From NCBI GenBank assembly GCA_028583605.1, contig CM053333.1, forward strand, positions 27,197,302-27,261,301: 64,000 bases of DNA, read 5' to 3'. Shown here piece after piece: positions 1 through 11,429 of the stretch. Position 1 is the first letter of the stretch. Every line of letters starts with the position of its first letter. Source of the DNA: Dastarcus helophoroides. Taxonomy: Eukaryota; Arthropoda; Insecta; Coleoptera; Bothrideridae. The position numbers and the translations under genes are program-made. Under the pieces are notes generated by a model that saw only the letters and a list, made by a program, of their open reading frames with translations, made no database searches and was not told where the DNA came from.

Positions 1-1083
1 GGAGTATTATCACATCACACATGTGATGCTTAATCAACTGATTAATTATATGCCCATTTTTGTGAGTTATAGCTATTTGTGTCATGTGATACCGCGCCAG
101 CCCACGCATTTTAAATTGTTTTGTCAGTGTGGTTACTGATATACATTGACTTTGGCTTGGAAATAAGACCGTAGATGGTATTTGCATACAAGATTTGTCT
201 AAATAAAAATTATTTGTCGATCCTAATTTCTAAATATAATATTATTGAAAATTTATTTCAGTATTTCGTACAATAATTTGGATTTTATATTTGGCTAAAT
301 TTTTTGTTTACAGGTTAAAGCTGTGCATGACATGTGATTTCATTTTACAAATCAATATACCAAGATACCATATTTCATCATAGAACCAAAAAAAGTTAAA
401 AACTAACATTAATAATTTTAGATGATAATTGTAGATTTGGCTTTTAAGGAGGTTAAGCCCTCGAGCCCCCTCCCACTAACTGCGCCTTTGTATCAAATTT
501 TAGATTTCTATGTTTAGCTTTGGAGGAAAACCTCTGTGACATATGGAGGCATGGACGCCTGAGCGAGATTTTAATGGTCGTAATTATTTCTATAAGGTAC
601 GGAACCCAGAAAGGAAATATATTTTACCAAATTAAAATAAATATTTATTATTTGGATTAATAAATATTTTTAAAGAAGAAACCAATATTTAAGAATTATT
701 GAAATTGAAAATTTGAATTTGAATTATCATTCAAAGGCAAACTCTGAAAAACATTTCGTAAAAAAATGTTTTCGTATAAAGAAGCACTGTTGGAAATAAA
801 TGTGCGAAGCGATCAGTTATAAAAGCAGACATTTGAAAATGTGTTGTTTTATAAATTTTAAACATTTTATCAATGTGGTAAATCTTCTTTGGACTTAATC
901 ATAAGCCACAGTGTTTAGTTCAGTGCTTTAATAGACTTTTTAATTTAAAAATTTAAACTGATTTTGAGATTTATTAGAAATCCACAATTCATATTAAAAA
1001 AAACTCAAAATGTAACTATTTTGCAAATTTTTAAATAATCTTTAAAAGTCAATTATTTTCCAAATAACGAAAATAAAAAATAG
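1..1083. other. No gene seen; AT-rich non-coding
   Basis: No open frame or recognisable domain was found on either strand. If the mGluR gene continues leftward past 9358, this would be intron or 3' flank. A short C-rich patch near 455-485 is the only compositional break. Confidence 0.5.
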
Positions 1084-1459
1084 TGTAACGCAATGTAAAT
1101 AGATGAAATAGGATTTAGAATAGACTTGGAGAATTTAGTAAATAAAAAAAAGTTTCTAGAAGGATCTGATAAGAGGAAAGCGGCCGCGATAACGAACCAA
1201 ATGGCAGATAAGCGCTCCAGAAATTTCGGCAAATAATAAGCTTTATCTGCCGAAAAGTTCTAGAAGCCGGGTGCCAAAACTATAAAAAGCGGTCAGCTTT
1301 CCCTCGAGTCAGTGAATTAGAAGTCAGTGTAGTTAGTGGGTTAGCAATTAGTAGATAAGTAGTGAGTTACTGTTCAGTTGAAGTGTGCCGAGTTAATTTG
1401 GTAATAAAGTGGTGTAATTCACACATGGTAATCTATTCGAACCGATAAAGCCCGTAACA
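1084..1459 (+). mobile_element. Solo LTR, Gypsy family A
   Basis: This 376 bp unit begins TGTAACG and ends CGTAACA, the termini shared by the other family A LTRs in the window (24726, 39354, 48797, 59122, 60006). It contains the family's core (GCAGATAAGCGCTCCAGAAA-like near 1205), a TATA-like CTATAAAAAG near 1281 and an AATAAA signal near 1402. Flanks are ATAG on the left and ACAG on the right, a 4 bp target duplication with one mismatch. No coding region is attached, so it is a solo LTR left by recombination. Confidence 0.85.
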
Positions 1460-2540
1460 ACAGTTATTGAGGACGGACGAAAAATTATAATCAATTTCTT
1501 ATAATCGGCATTTTGTAAAAAACATTTAAAATAACAATGCAATCTCCAAAATCTGGATTAATTCAAACTATGATTGTTCAGGTTGGTACATAATTAGAAT
1601 TACTGAAACCGAAATTGAAAAGGATGCAGTTTTTTATCCGAACGTAAAATATTTAAATACAAAACATTTTTTACACAAAGTTCTCGGTCAAAATATTTTT
1701 TATATTAGATCTTTTTACCCTAATTAGGGATTAACATTTTAAAAACCATCAAGTAAATGTCAATTTATTGTTTCTTTCATAGATATTTAAATAAAGTTTT
1801 GGGTTATAAAACGCATTTTTATCCATTTTCTGTATTAACTTGGAAAATTGATTAGGAAAGTGTTTAGATATAAGTTCATATTTTTTGCACGCTAAGTTTT
1901 TGGCTATAGAACACTGATTACTTTTCAGCATTCTATACATTAAAAATAAAAAACGGCACCTTTATAATCTCATTCTCATGTCACAAAGAGGTGCTTCTCG
2001 GAAACTATGCAACGTAGAAATTTGACATTTTGCACAGCGTTAGTTTGCGATGACCCTCGCAAATACAGTCAGCTAACGATTAGAAAAAAAAAATATTTTA
2101 TAGTAACATGGGGAATTAATTTAGTCTTCAAAAAATTAAGTTTTAATTGATATATCGCGTAAAATATCATTTGAAAGAGCTACCTCCAAGGTTCCTAAAA
2201 TATTTTTTTTATAATTTTCGATCCAATCGTCTTAAAGATAAAGCTCAAAATCTGTCAGAAATGACCGCCTTCCTGTTCTCCTAGGTTTCTAAATATAAAT
2301 TTAGATTTAAGTAAGGTTAATAGATATTGGGCCATAGATTATCGAAAAATTGCAGGTTTTTTTCGATGTCGTAATAGTTGTTGGGAAAAAAATATTTTAT
2401 GGAAAAGTAGAAGCTTGCCTTTCAAGGCTTTTTCACCCATAGAGTAATAATTTTTTTCAAGCAGAAAACATGATTTAGCTAAAGAATAGAATGAAAATCA
2501 AATTTGTTTCATATTATTTCATTTAGATGAATATTTTCAG
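1460..2540. other. No gene seen; AT-rich non-coding
   Basis: Only short AT-rich frames are present. Nothing resembling a domain, RNA gene or repeat family could be supported. Confidence 0.4.
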
Positions 2541-2766
2541 AGTTAGCAATAGTTTACCCGATGCAGTAATTGCGGTTGGAATCGAACATTTTAGCCCCAT
2601 CCGAGGCGATCTTATAAACTGGGTTAGTGATCGACTTATTACGAATTGCGAATCAATGCTCTTCATCCGAGACATTATCAACATAGTTATCAGTTCCATA
2701 AATATTTGGATTGATGGTTTGAAAAAAGTGTGTATATCTGAAAATCGACAATTTTTTATTTTTTAA
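2541..2766 (+). CDS. Candidate unassigned exon or ORF fragment
   Basis: A 79-codon frame (ATG at 2527) reads through sequence of normal protein complexity, unlike its AT-rich surroundings. It includes the stretch LPDAVIAVGIEHFSPIRGDL and a following segment with INWVSDRLITNCESM. An acceptor-like ATTTTCAG precedes position 2541. I see no strong donor at the 3' side before the stop at 2764. I do not recognise the family. It is not an mGluR segment, and the minus strand of the same region is also open but unlike any receptor sequence. It could be an exon of a nested or neighbouring host gene, or a relic of a mobile element. The composition is the main argument that it is coding. Confidence 0.3.
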
Positions 2767-3440
2767 TTATAACACAACAAAAATTTCAAAATCATACATA
2801 AGTAAGAATGATTTAATTTGGCCCATTGACTGTTCACTGTAGAAATTGGTACAGTACCCTTAATTATGCGAGCCCGACTCGAACTTGGCTAAATTTTTCG
2901 ATACTAACTTTGATACTCCCTTTGGTCCCTTTAGGGATTGAATTGTCAAAATCGGCCAAGTACGTGTTTATCTATTTTTTTATCTAATCTGCACTATAAG
3001 TGTTGTATTATAAGTCGTCTTTTAAAAATTATTCGGTATTAAATTTGATACCCATGTTCACCCCCTAGGGACTAAATTCTGTAAATGGGCAGAGTATATG
3101 TTAAATTATTTTGTTTATAGAGTCTTTACACAGGCAAAAGTTAACATCCACTTTTGCTCCCTTTTCAGTACTTCAGAGAACGGATTTCCAATTTTTTTTC
3201 CTATTTTGTACACAAGTCATTTTTTTAAATATTGGACTTAGTTTGAAATTGCGACTTTTTCCTATGATTTTAAATTGTCTTTTAAAATTTTGACTGCAGT
3301 CTTCGAATTTCTACTTTTTCGAAAATGGTGACTCTGTTTTTTAATTATTTCATGACAAAGTTAATTTTCCTTCGAAAATGTTTTTTTTAACAGGATATAC
3401 TTTTCCTGGGATTGGACCGTCTCAAAAAACTTCTAAAAGT

Positions 3441-3483
3441 GTTCGACGTTTTGCTCACCATCGTAGGGGACTTCTTCAGGAAC
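3441..3483 (-). ncRNA. Degenerate hammerhead-like motif, family 2
   Basis: Read on the minus strand: GTTC, then the CTGAAGA box, a hairpin segment of about 20 nt, then AAAACGTC and GAAC. Stem I (GUUC with GAAC) and the cleavage triplet GUC are kept. The invariant G of the GAAA box is A here, which would be expected to abolish catalysis. It is a decayed copy of the motif at 8206-8248. Confidence 0.5.
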
Positions 3484-3573
3484 AAAAGAAATAATAAATG
3501 AAAATTACAAAACATTACAAGCAAAATATACATATGTACACAAAATGAAAAAACAAAAAAAAACAATTCAAAA

Positions 3574-3800
3574 CAGTGGAGTACGGTTAGTCAATATGTC
3601 CACCACACCGGATGTGGAATCCTTCTGAATGAAAAATTAGAAAAAAGGCAACACTGTTTAGACAGAAGAGCACGGTGACTCAGTATGTAAATCATATTAG
3701 AGGAGAAACTCTTCTGAAATAAACAATCAATAATGGCACAAGTGATAAATAAGACAGAAGAGCACGGTATCTCAGTATGTCCACCAGAGACTAAACCCCT
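3574..3800. repeat. Three tandem units of about 90 bp
   Basis: Units begin near 3574, 3662 and 3753. Each carries a variant of GAGCACGGT, then TCAGTATGT, then a CTTCTG or CTCTGG ending. The same motif occurs in reverse complement at about 8036-8145 inside the other family 2 element, so the array belongs to that element. Confidence 0.7.
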
Positions 3801-4213
3801 CTGGTTTTTTTTACTTATGTAATCTTCTTTTAGTAAACAGTAACATTTTCGAAAAAATCGCCAGAGATCAAAGTTGTTCTGGCTCCTGAAAATACTTAGA
3901 AAATTGTATTTTTTTGTTTGTCTTGTGCGAAAATTGAGGCTCTAGCGAGACTAGAAGCCAACTTTTGAAACATTTTGAAATTTCTAGAATAGAAATATAG
4001 AGGTGCCAAGATGTTTTTTAAAATGTCGACCTAATATATGGAGATTAAAGTTGAACAAAATTGAGGTATTGATTTTAGAATGCAAAATCAGTAGTTATTG
4101 TGTAAATAATTTAAGGCAACTGCGATAAATTCCGCGGAATGATAAGTTCACGATATTTGTGCACATATGACAGGTAATCACGGTAATATATTATTGCAAA
4201 CAATAGGACAGCA

Positions 4214-4993
4214 TTGATTACTTCACATTCCACGAAGCTGAGCTACAAGATGGATCCTATTGAAACTTCATATCGCTTTAGACAATTAATCAATTATACT
4301 CTTGATGCGCTTGAACAAAGATACATTTTTTGTCATTATCATTGTTTGCTTATTCAAATTCAGTCTGGCGTAATTAATAGATCACTAAGCAAAGTTTTAT
4401 CATACTACAGTGAAATTGTTCATTTTGTACGTTTAAATAATTTACAGCAAGAACAAGATTTAATTCAAAGAGCCTCTGTTAGCTAACGTTTTAAAATAAA
4501 ATGATTTTGAGATAGAATTAATGGCATTAAGAGCTAGTTCCGATGTAATTTCAAAGGCTTAGAAGCTTTGAGATTTATTTTCGTAGTTTACCATCAGTTT
4601 GTATTATTAGTTTCTCCTAAACTACCGTTCCCAGATGGAGATTATAAGCGAGGAGTAGATACCTTAATAAGAATTTATTGACGTCAGGTCTTAAGTAGCC
4701 AGATGAATTAATACCACTAGAAATTGCTATGTTGAACATAATATCAAGTCAAATTACGCAATATATGAAATCAGAAGCGTGTGTCTAATGATATAAATGG
4801 ATGTGATGGAAGATGGAATATAGTTATGTCAGTGGAGGGTATTTTCTCTATAGTTATTTTGTTCCTTATACAGCTCGCACCTTTAAGTATTATAATAACA
4901 ATTTGGAACAATAATAATTTATTCCTCTGCTTAAGATGTTATAATTTTAATCGTAAATGGATTTTTTCTATTCAAACACTTTTCTTTATTTAA
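4214..4993 (+). pseudogene. Unassigned degenerate ORF pair
   Basis: A 90-codon frame at 4214-4486 (contains MDPIETSYRFRQLINYTLDA) and a 70-codon frame at 4781-4993 are separated by about 300 bp. That gap still contains protein-like stretches such as LPFPDGDYKRGVDTLIRIY, near 4622, broken by stops. Composition is less AT-biased than the surroundings. I do not recognise the family. It reads like one decayed coding unit, probably from a mobile element, but no terminal repeats were found. Confidence 0.3.
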
Positions 4994-5283
4994 TTTATAT
5001 TAAGTTTTTGATCTACCCTCTAGTCTCCTCCTTGTTGGCGACTTTTAGTCTTTAATCTTCTTGGAGTAAAAAATATGAGCATATTCCATCGATGTCAGTC
5101 TATTTGCTTTGATAAATCTCATGATGTTCGATTCAGAAATTGTTGTTTTGTACATTTTTTTTTGAAAATTTTACTGAAGATGTTACTAGCCTTTGCCATT
5201 TTCTTTAGGGACAAGTACTGTTAAAAAATCAGTGTCGAATCTTAAATCCTTCATAGGCACATCAATGAACTATCTTGGCTCCT

Positions 5284-5890
5284 CTAAGACCCTGGCGAGT
5301 AATTTACTAAAAATATTCTGACTTTCGTTTGACCTGAAGTATTTTTCAAGGCCATGTTCATTTGTCTCTTTTGGAAATTGCGGAATTCTGTTGAGACATA
5401 GTTTTTGGTAATGCCAAAGAATGGTTTAGGTCGACAGAATGACATAAATGGTGCTTTTTGCGAAAGTATCAATATAATTCACTTGCTACCCTATTATTCC
5501 TTTGGAGCATTACGAGTAGTATAGATAAGGATGAACCGCCTTTTTAAATTACGTTGTAACTGTTGGAGAAATTTCCGTTCGGTACCAAATTCAGTAGTTT
5601 AGAGATTCTGCTGTAAAAAGAATCCTCAGTGTGCCAAGTTGGACGGCACAGGAATTTGCTCTTATTGCCTTGTATGCCTTAAGAATGTTGCCCTTGGGGG
5701 GATCAGACCCATCAGTTCTTGCGAGCATCTCCCATGAAACTACTTGTAGGAAGAAGACAAATCATCACCGATTCACCTGTGCTCCAATGTTTTAAGAGAT
5801 TCTGTCAAGTTCTCATCATCAATTAGGCAAATCATTGCTCTTTGAATTGAATCCAAAAGAGTTAAAGTGAACCCCGGACATAAGAACAGT
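5284..5890 (-). pseudogene. 3' fragment of a non-LTR retrotransposon
   Basis: On the minus strand, with frameshifts, the translation matches the C-terminal part of the ORF2 protein of the LINE at 26606-29740. It has the conserved run of an IQ-like segment, LKHWSTG (compare LETLEHRR at about 29310), a SSFMGDAR block and a terminal SYNV...KKAVHPYL-like tail. Stops and frameshifts are frequent. It is a dead 5'-truncated copy, as is usual for LINE insertions. The leftward limit is uncertain. Confidence 0.55.
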
Positions 5891-6093
5891 ATACCAGTTC
5901 TGTTAAAAATAGTTAAGGTCACTAAATAAGGAATTGAGACATTGCGACCTGTATAGTTAGATGTGTATGCGTGTTCGGATGCGGTCGATTATACACGAAG
6001 TGCATATTCTCAGTATTTCTCTGAAGATAATAGCTTAGCCATTGAAACGCATTAGAACAACTTTTGTTGTATTTTTAAATCTTTTTTGATTTC

Positions 6094-6152
6094 AGGGGAC
6101 GAGATTCGTTTATGAATTTTTGAAGATAATCAAGGACAAGTTCTACCAAGTT
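6094..6152 (+). repeat. Diverged fragment of hammerhead family 1 tail
   Basis: TTTCAGGGGACGAG at 6094 followed by ATTTTTGAAGATAATCAAGG is a mutated copy of the distal arm of the family 1 element (compare 57614-57660). No hammerhead core is left. Confidence 0.4.
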
Positions 6153-7331
6153 TTACCAAAATGTAAAATCAAAAATAAAAATTTCATAATTTGTAAATTT
6201 AAATTATTATTTCTAGTTTTTATATCTTTTATATTTGCATACGATATATTCTTTGATCTTATCTATTTCGACTTACTGTGTATATTAAAAAACCTGTCAC
6301 ACTATCTAAATTTTATATTTGCATAGCAAATTTCAAGATATTTCAAAAAAATATGTTTTCAATATACTGATTTTTTGTCATTATGTTAACACTTTAATTT
6401 AAATTATCTCAATACTGCAAAAATCTGTAACTACAGTCTTCACTGGATGAGTCGATATGCAAAATATGTAGAATTAATTTTAAAAATTCAAATATACTAA
6501 AACAATTTTACCTTTATATATCTGTCAACAAGTGCGTCATCGGCTGCTTTCCACGCCACTTGTATTTATAAAGAAATAGTTTACTTAGCAACATGGAAAG
6601 AATACAATAAACTTCAGTCATAAGAAAATTTTTAAGGTGTTATTAATTATTGACACCCCTTGAAACTCCATGTTGTTTTGGAATGTCTCCTTCTGGCTTC
6701 AATTAAACTTATCAAATATTCAAAACATATCTCGTCCATTCCTAAAAACGTTCACAACGGCCCAAAAGTTGCCTTCTTAAAGTTCCTAATTCATTAGATT
6801 TCAATTGCTTTTTCTATCAACAAGGTCTCGCTCACTAACGTCTATTTCTATATAAATAAACACTTAGTGCTATATAACATAAAGCTGCTCATCGTTTTTT
6901 TTTATAATTGTCATCTGTACGAGATTACAATCTTAAAAAAAATAATTTCAATACATAATCTCCATAATTGACAGATCAAAAATTTAAACAAAAACATTGA
7001 TAAGTTAGTATGCAAAAAGTAATAAGTCACTAGCAGGGAGATGCGTAGAGACGTTAAATTGGAGGTTCGTGTTTCGCGTTAGGCATGTCTATTGCCGTTG
7101 ACTCGCTCATCTCGCATGGTGCATTTCGAATTGACGCTTGCTAGCCTTCCCGAATTTTGCCAGCAATTTATATTTTCTAATATGAACTATTTTTTTAGGG
7201 AGAGAATAAGAACAATAATAATCAAGTTAAAACACAATTGAAATAATTATAGTATACTCATTTTTGCATATTCAATTTAAGTTCAGTGATACGATTAGAT
7301 TATCAAACTAATTTAGCTATCAAAAGTACAA

Positions 7332-7406
7332 GCTGGAGTGGTCTAGTGGTTTAAAGTGAATACATCGTTTTCGTGCGTGGTCCGAGTTCGAGTCCGAGCT
7401 CGAACC
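7332..7406 (+). repeat. tRNA-like SINE head or tRNA pseudogene
   Basis: TGGTCTAGTGG near 7338 fits a polymerase III A box and GAGTTCGAGTCC near 7384 fits a B box, spaced as in a tRNA. The acceptor ends do not pair well and no clean anticodon arm could be drawn. A tRNA-derived SINE head or tRNA relic is more likely than a working tRNA gene. The sequence after 7406 could be the SINE body, but I see no second copy in the window. Confidence 0.45.
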
Positions 7407-7899
7407 TCGCTGCAGACCTTGCGTTTTTTAAATTCTATTGCGGGATCTATTCATAGGAACATGTACCAACGAGATGTCAAAACATGTCGGTAGTTCAAAT
7501 AACGCGAAACCATTCGTTTGTCTCCTATCTTTAGTTGCCCAACGTACCTTAAGAAATTTTCACTTCAAAAATTAAATAAAATACCAAAGAAAAAATTCAA
7601 AGTTCAAAACCAAAAATGCTCCTAGTGATCTGGGTTAACTTACTTAAAAATTTGACTTTTATCTCAATAATTTAAATATGAAACGCTTAAAGTGATGTAA
7701 AAAAAGTACAAAAAAGTTTGTGAGCCATTGTACCAAACCTAGCGAAAAGTTTTAATATGTACGTTTAAAAATTATTATTAGACATGTCTCACCAAAAAAC
7801 CTAGCGTAAAACCATTCAGTTTTAATTAATTTTACATACCTTTTTTACCTTTCGTTGATGACTTACCCCACTTTAAAATTTAAATTGTCTCCTCTTCAG

Positions 7900-8300
7900 T
7901 ACAGGATATACTTCTTCCGAGATTGGACCATGTCAAAGAACTACTAAAAGTGTTCGACGTTTCGCCCACCATCGTGGAATAAGGAAACAATAAATGAAAA
8001 AAAAATTCAAAAAAGCCAATTTCAAAACATCAGAGCACGAGCTCTTCTGTTTGAACTTTCTTATCCTTTGTACCAATTTTCAATTCAGAAGAGTTTCGCC
8101 TCTGGTATGGTAGACATACTGAGATACCGTGCTCTGATGTTTTGAAATTGGCTTTTTTCATTTTTCTTTTTTGAATATGTCCTTGTATTTTATTTTTCAT
8201 TTATTGTTCCTGAAGAAGCCCCCTACGATGGTGGGCGAAACGTCGAACCTTTTTAGTAATTCTTTAACAGGGTCCAATCCTGGAAGAAGTATATCCTGTA
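7900..8300 (+). mobile_element. Fold-back element, hammerhead family 2
   Basis: The outer ends are inverted copies: TACAGGATATAC at 7900 and GTATATCCTGTA at 8289. They continue inward through matching ATTGGACC and GTTCGACGTTTCGCCCACC blocks. The centre has a second inverted pair around 8020-8150 (AAAAGCCAATTTCAAAAC and its complement). The right arm carries an intact hammerhead-like core. The left arm lacks the CTGAAGA box. No clear target duplication is visible. Confidence 0.75.
8206..8248 (+). ncRNA. Hammerhead ribozyme-like motif, family 2
   Basis: Order seen: GTTC, CTGAAGA at 8210, a hairpin from AGCCC to GGGC, GAAA at 8237, CGTC, GAAC at 8245. GUUC and GAAC pair as stem I. The AC/GU of GAAACGUC gives a palindromic 2 bp stem III, and GUC is the expected cleavage triplet. 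One unpaired A lies between CTGAAGA and stem II. With no stem III loop it could only fold as a dimer, a known property of hammerheads in Penelope-like elements. Self-cleavage is inferred, not shown. Confidence 0.55.
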
Positions 8301-9357
8301 CGGAGTCTGGCCGTGGAAGCCTTCGTTATCATATGTCTTCTTTTCAAATTAATTTCTGGCCACAGGCCTGGTATGGAACGATATTTCTTTTTATTTGATA
8401 CCAAAAAATATTGCCTGTTGCCTTACAATTTTTATGGGAATAATTTCGTCAACTTTATCTAGAGTTTTAATGTTTCGCTGAGAAAGAAAAATTGTAAACA
8501 GAAGATAAATAGTATTTTAACAACAACATTTTTAATTGAAATGTTATTATACATTGATTAAAATTGTCCACAATTGAAAAATAAATCCAATTAAAATTCA
8601 AAATACGACTTTTAATTTTCTTATATTTTTATGTTCTTATTAATGCTGAAAACCTCACTGCGTTCAAATTGATATTTTCCTCGCAAATTGGAATATTTTA
8701 AAATGCGTATAAATATACCTCTGGCTTTTTATATTGATATAGTTTATGCTTGAAATGTGGTGCTGATCTTTACATTAATACCAACCTTGAAAGTGTAGTC
8801 AACATCTTGCTCTCTATATATTTTATCCAATTAGTTAAAGGTCATGATCAAGTCGCAAATATGATTATATTATTCAACTCTGACCTTGTTGCAGTAGACA
8901 GAATTTTCCTGCTTAACAATGCAAACGAATCAAGGGCGTAACTTTTATTAAAGTTTACACTCAAAAAGCTAAGTTTTGCTAGTTTGTTTGTGGTTTCTCT
9001 GCTCCAAACACCTATAGAATTTATTGATGTTAGTTGTCTGAGTTAGCAAATGGCTCCAGAAATAGTGCTAGGTTTAACTTCCACTCGGGTAAAATAAAGA
9101 CATTAAAATGATATTCTACTCCACCGCTGAGGAAACTTCAGCATTTTATCCACTCTGTAAAGAGCTTTTCTATTTTTACTGTCTTAGCGTCGGAAACTGT
9201 CTAGGAGTTATTAGTGAGCTCATGGATTTTTTGTAATTAATTGACCAATTTACTAAAGTGAGTACAGAAAGAGGCAATCTAAATAAAAACATTGTTGCAA
9301 TTCAAAGTAAAGCTTCTTAAGGTCAAATGGGCGATTTAACGTTTCAAGCAACTTTAC
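8301..9357. other. Intron or flank, no gene seen
   Basis: This stretch follows mGluR exon C on the minus strand and would be its downstream intron. Only short, weak open frames occur. I looked for the next receptor exon (TM7 and C-terminal tail) here and further left and did not find it. Confidence 0.4.
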
Positions 9358-9662
9358 CTTGTAGTCGTTGTTGGTTCCAAAATAGATGGGTAAAAATGCA
9401 AGCCAAACAATACATGTCGAGTACATCGTAAATCCAATATATTTGGCTTCATTAAAGTTTTCCGGTATTTTCCTTGTTTTAAAGGCGTACCATGTGCAAA
9501 GAATGATGAGAATCATGTTGTAGATTAGCGACATTATCAAGGAGAACGTCGAAACTCGGCAAGTAAGCACAGCAGTTAGCGGATAAGGATGAATTTCACG
9601 GACATCCGGACGCTCGATGACAAGCCAAGCTATTGCCCCAATTAACTGAATTGACACGATAC
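9358..9662 (-). CDS. mGluR: mGluR exon: TM4 end to TM7 start
   Basis: This 305 bp exon encodes 101 full codons of the seven-helix domain of a class C G-protein-coupled receptor for glutamate. The translation runs from IVSIQLIGAIAWLVIERP (TM4), through a loop with a conserved Cys, TM5 (YNMILIILCTWYAF), then the family signature KTRKIPENFNEAKYIGFTMY and TM6 (WLAFLPIYFG). The 5' side has acceptor TTTGTTCCAG and the 3' side donor AAG|GTAAAG. The exon supplies the last two bases of a Gly codon begun in exon 21738-22242, so the reading frame is continuous across the splice. No damage is visible. The subtype (mGluRA-like or mangetout-like) is not resolved. Confidence 0.95.
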
Positions 9663-11390
9663 CTGGAACAAAAGTATACATTAAGCTGCGTCGGCTAAAA
9701 CATCTTTTCGCGACATAATTTATGGACTATTTATTTTCGAAGTTTTTAACCCATCAGAAAAGAAATTGGCTTCCGGGATTTTCTTCTCGTATACAACTTT
9801 TAATTTGGATACTTTTAAATTGAATTAATTAATTGCGTAAATTGTTATTCCCTTGGGTAAGAATTAGATACTATGTAACAAACACGTTTGTAATCCCTTT
9901 TAATTACTAGTTTTAAAATGAACAAACAATTAAACTTCTCAGCATCACGCCGTTTAATTCTGAAATTGAGAACTTATTTCGACAACGCCGAAATTTCCCT
10001 TACTAGTAGTACAATGGGGAAACTGTAACGGATTAAATTCTATAAGCTTTTTCTGACAAAATTTATTTTTGAACCAGGTCGATTTTTGTTTAGTTGCCAC
10101 ATTTTAGGATAGTTTTCGTATTTTTTCCTGAAATAGGGTGAGAATTAATGTTCAACTTTTTTTAGAATTAAAACTCCTCATTGAAAATACAATTTCAAGA
10201 GAATTATTATGCACTGTGTAATTTTTTGATTATCATATAAGCAAAAATAAGAAAACTAATTAAACATTTTTAAAGGTACGTTTTTATTTGGACGAGGTTC
10301 TAACTGTGCACTATTTACATAAAAAAGGAACAAAATCAAAATTAAAAAAAAAATCAGAATGCTGAGTGTCAATTCAAAAAAAGTAAATATGTTCGGAAGA
10401 GATTGAAGAAAAAATTTTCGTGAAGAAGTAAATATTAAAAGTTTAAACTTGAAGTCTTGAAAATAAGTTTTCAATGATTATGTTTAATTTACATCATTTT
10501 AATAATTTATTTAAGGTCGAAATTTTAAAGAAAAATTAGGCTTCTAGAAGTCTAATCCCAAAATTTGAAGAGATATAAAGCAAAAATGCTTTTTAACTAA
10601 GAAATAAAATATTAAGAACAGTCAAAAAAAGTTAACAAAAAAGCATTAAAAAAGATTATGAGTTCATAGACTTTTTTTACAAATAACTTGCTCCAAAAAT
10701 TCAAAATAGAAAATATTGTCGAAAATGTATTTAATGAAAATCTAATACCGACTGACAGGCAACGCATAGCCTAATAAGGTGGCTCTACAAGAATGAAATT
10801 TGGCACACGACGGTGAATTTTTCAAAATTCAATTTCTAAGGGCCTAAAAATGGGCATTGAAATTGAATTGAAAAGGTAGGCAATAAATAATACCCACCAC
10901 TGGATTTAAAGTTGCCTGCACGCGTTAACCATATACTAATAGTATATGACGTTAACTCGATCACTTTGACTACTGTATAACATACATATTCTCGCCAGGG
11001 CTCGGCAATGTTTATTTTGCTTATTGTATTTCTTACTAGTGTGTCCATGCGGCGGTAAAACAGGAAAACTAAGAGGTTTTATTCTGCTGCAAAATGAACA
11101 ATAGAGGTCGCTTTACAAACAATTTGTTAATTTTCTCCTGAAAAGGGATAAAAGAAGAGCTGAAAAAGGGAGCCCCCCTGGAACAGTATTTAAATGCAAT
11201 AATTCAGGATAGATGAATGTTGAAGTTTTTACGGATGGGTTTGATCATTTTTTACATTATGCAAAACTAATATTGGAAGACCCTGCCCTTTTAATACTTA
11301 ATGGCAAGCTTCTTGATTTGAACAAAGTAACACAAAAAAAGATTAGCAACATCCAAAAGGCCATGAAAAAGTGGACAATCTACACAACAT
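9663..11390. other. mGluR intron, no gene seen
   Basis: Intron sequence between the 9358 and 21738 exons. No domain was recognised. The short stretch 11130-11380 has a few protein-like runs interrupted by stops just before the Gypsy gag region. It could be the decayed 5' leader of that element, but no LTR is seen there. Confidence 0.4.
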
Positions 11391-11429
11391 GAATTCGAAA
11401 GTGTGCCAGCTACTTCTTCCCAAAAGGTG

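Larger units (their letters stand above)
3391..3800 (-). mobile_element. Fold-back repeat family 2 with tandem subunits
   Basis: The sequence starting CAGGATATAC at 3391, running through the hammerhead-like block at 3441-3483, is the reverse complement of the right arm of the element at 7900-8300. To its right are three tandem subunits (see 3574-3800) whose motif also lies inside the 7900 element. It is an incomplete, diverged member of the same repeat family. Confidence 0.65.

Noticed and set aside
3574..3800. CRISPR-like array
   Set aside because: The units are diverged tandem copies of a whole sequence, not identical short repeats with unique spacers, and the genome is eukaryotic.
7332..7406. 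Functional tRNA gene
   Set aside because: A and B boxes are present but the acceptor and anticodon arms do not fold into a standard cloverleaf by inspection, so it is listed only as a tRNA-like repeat.
8171..8398. 75-codon frame over the 7900-8300 element
   Set aside because: It reads through the hammerhead-carrying arm, a structured non-coding repeat. The related copy at 3391 has no such frame.
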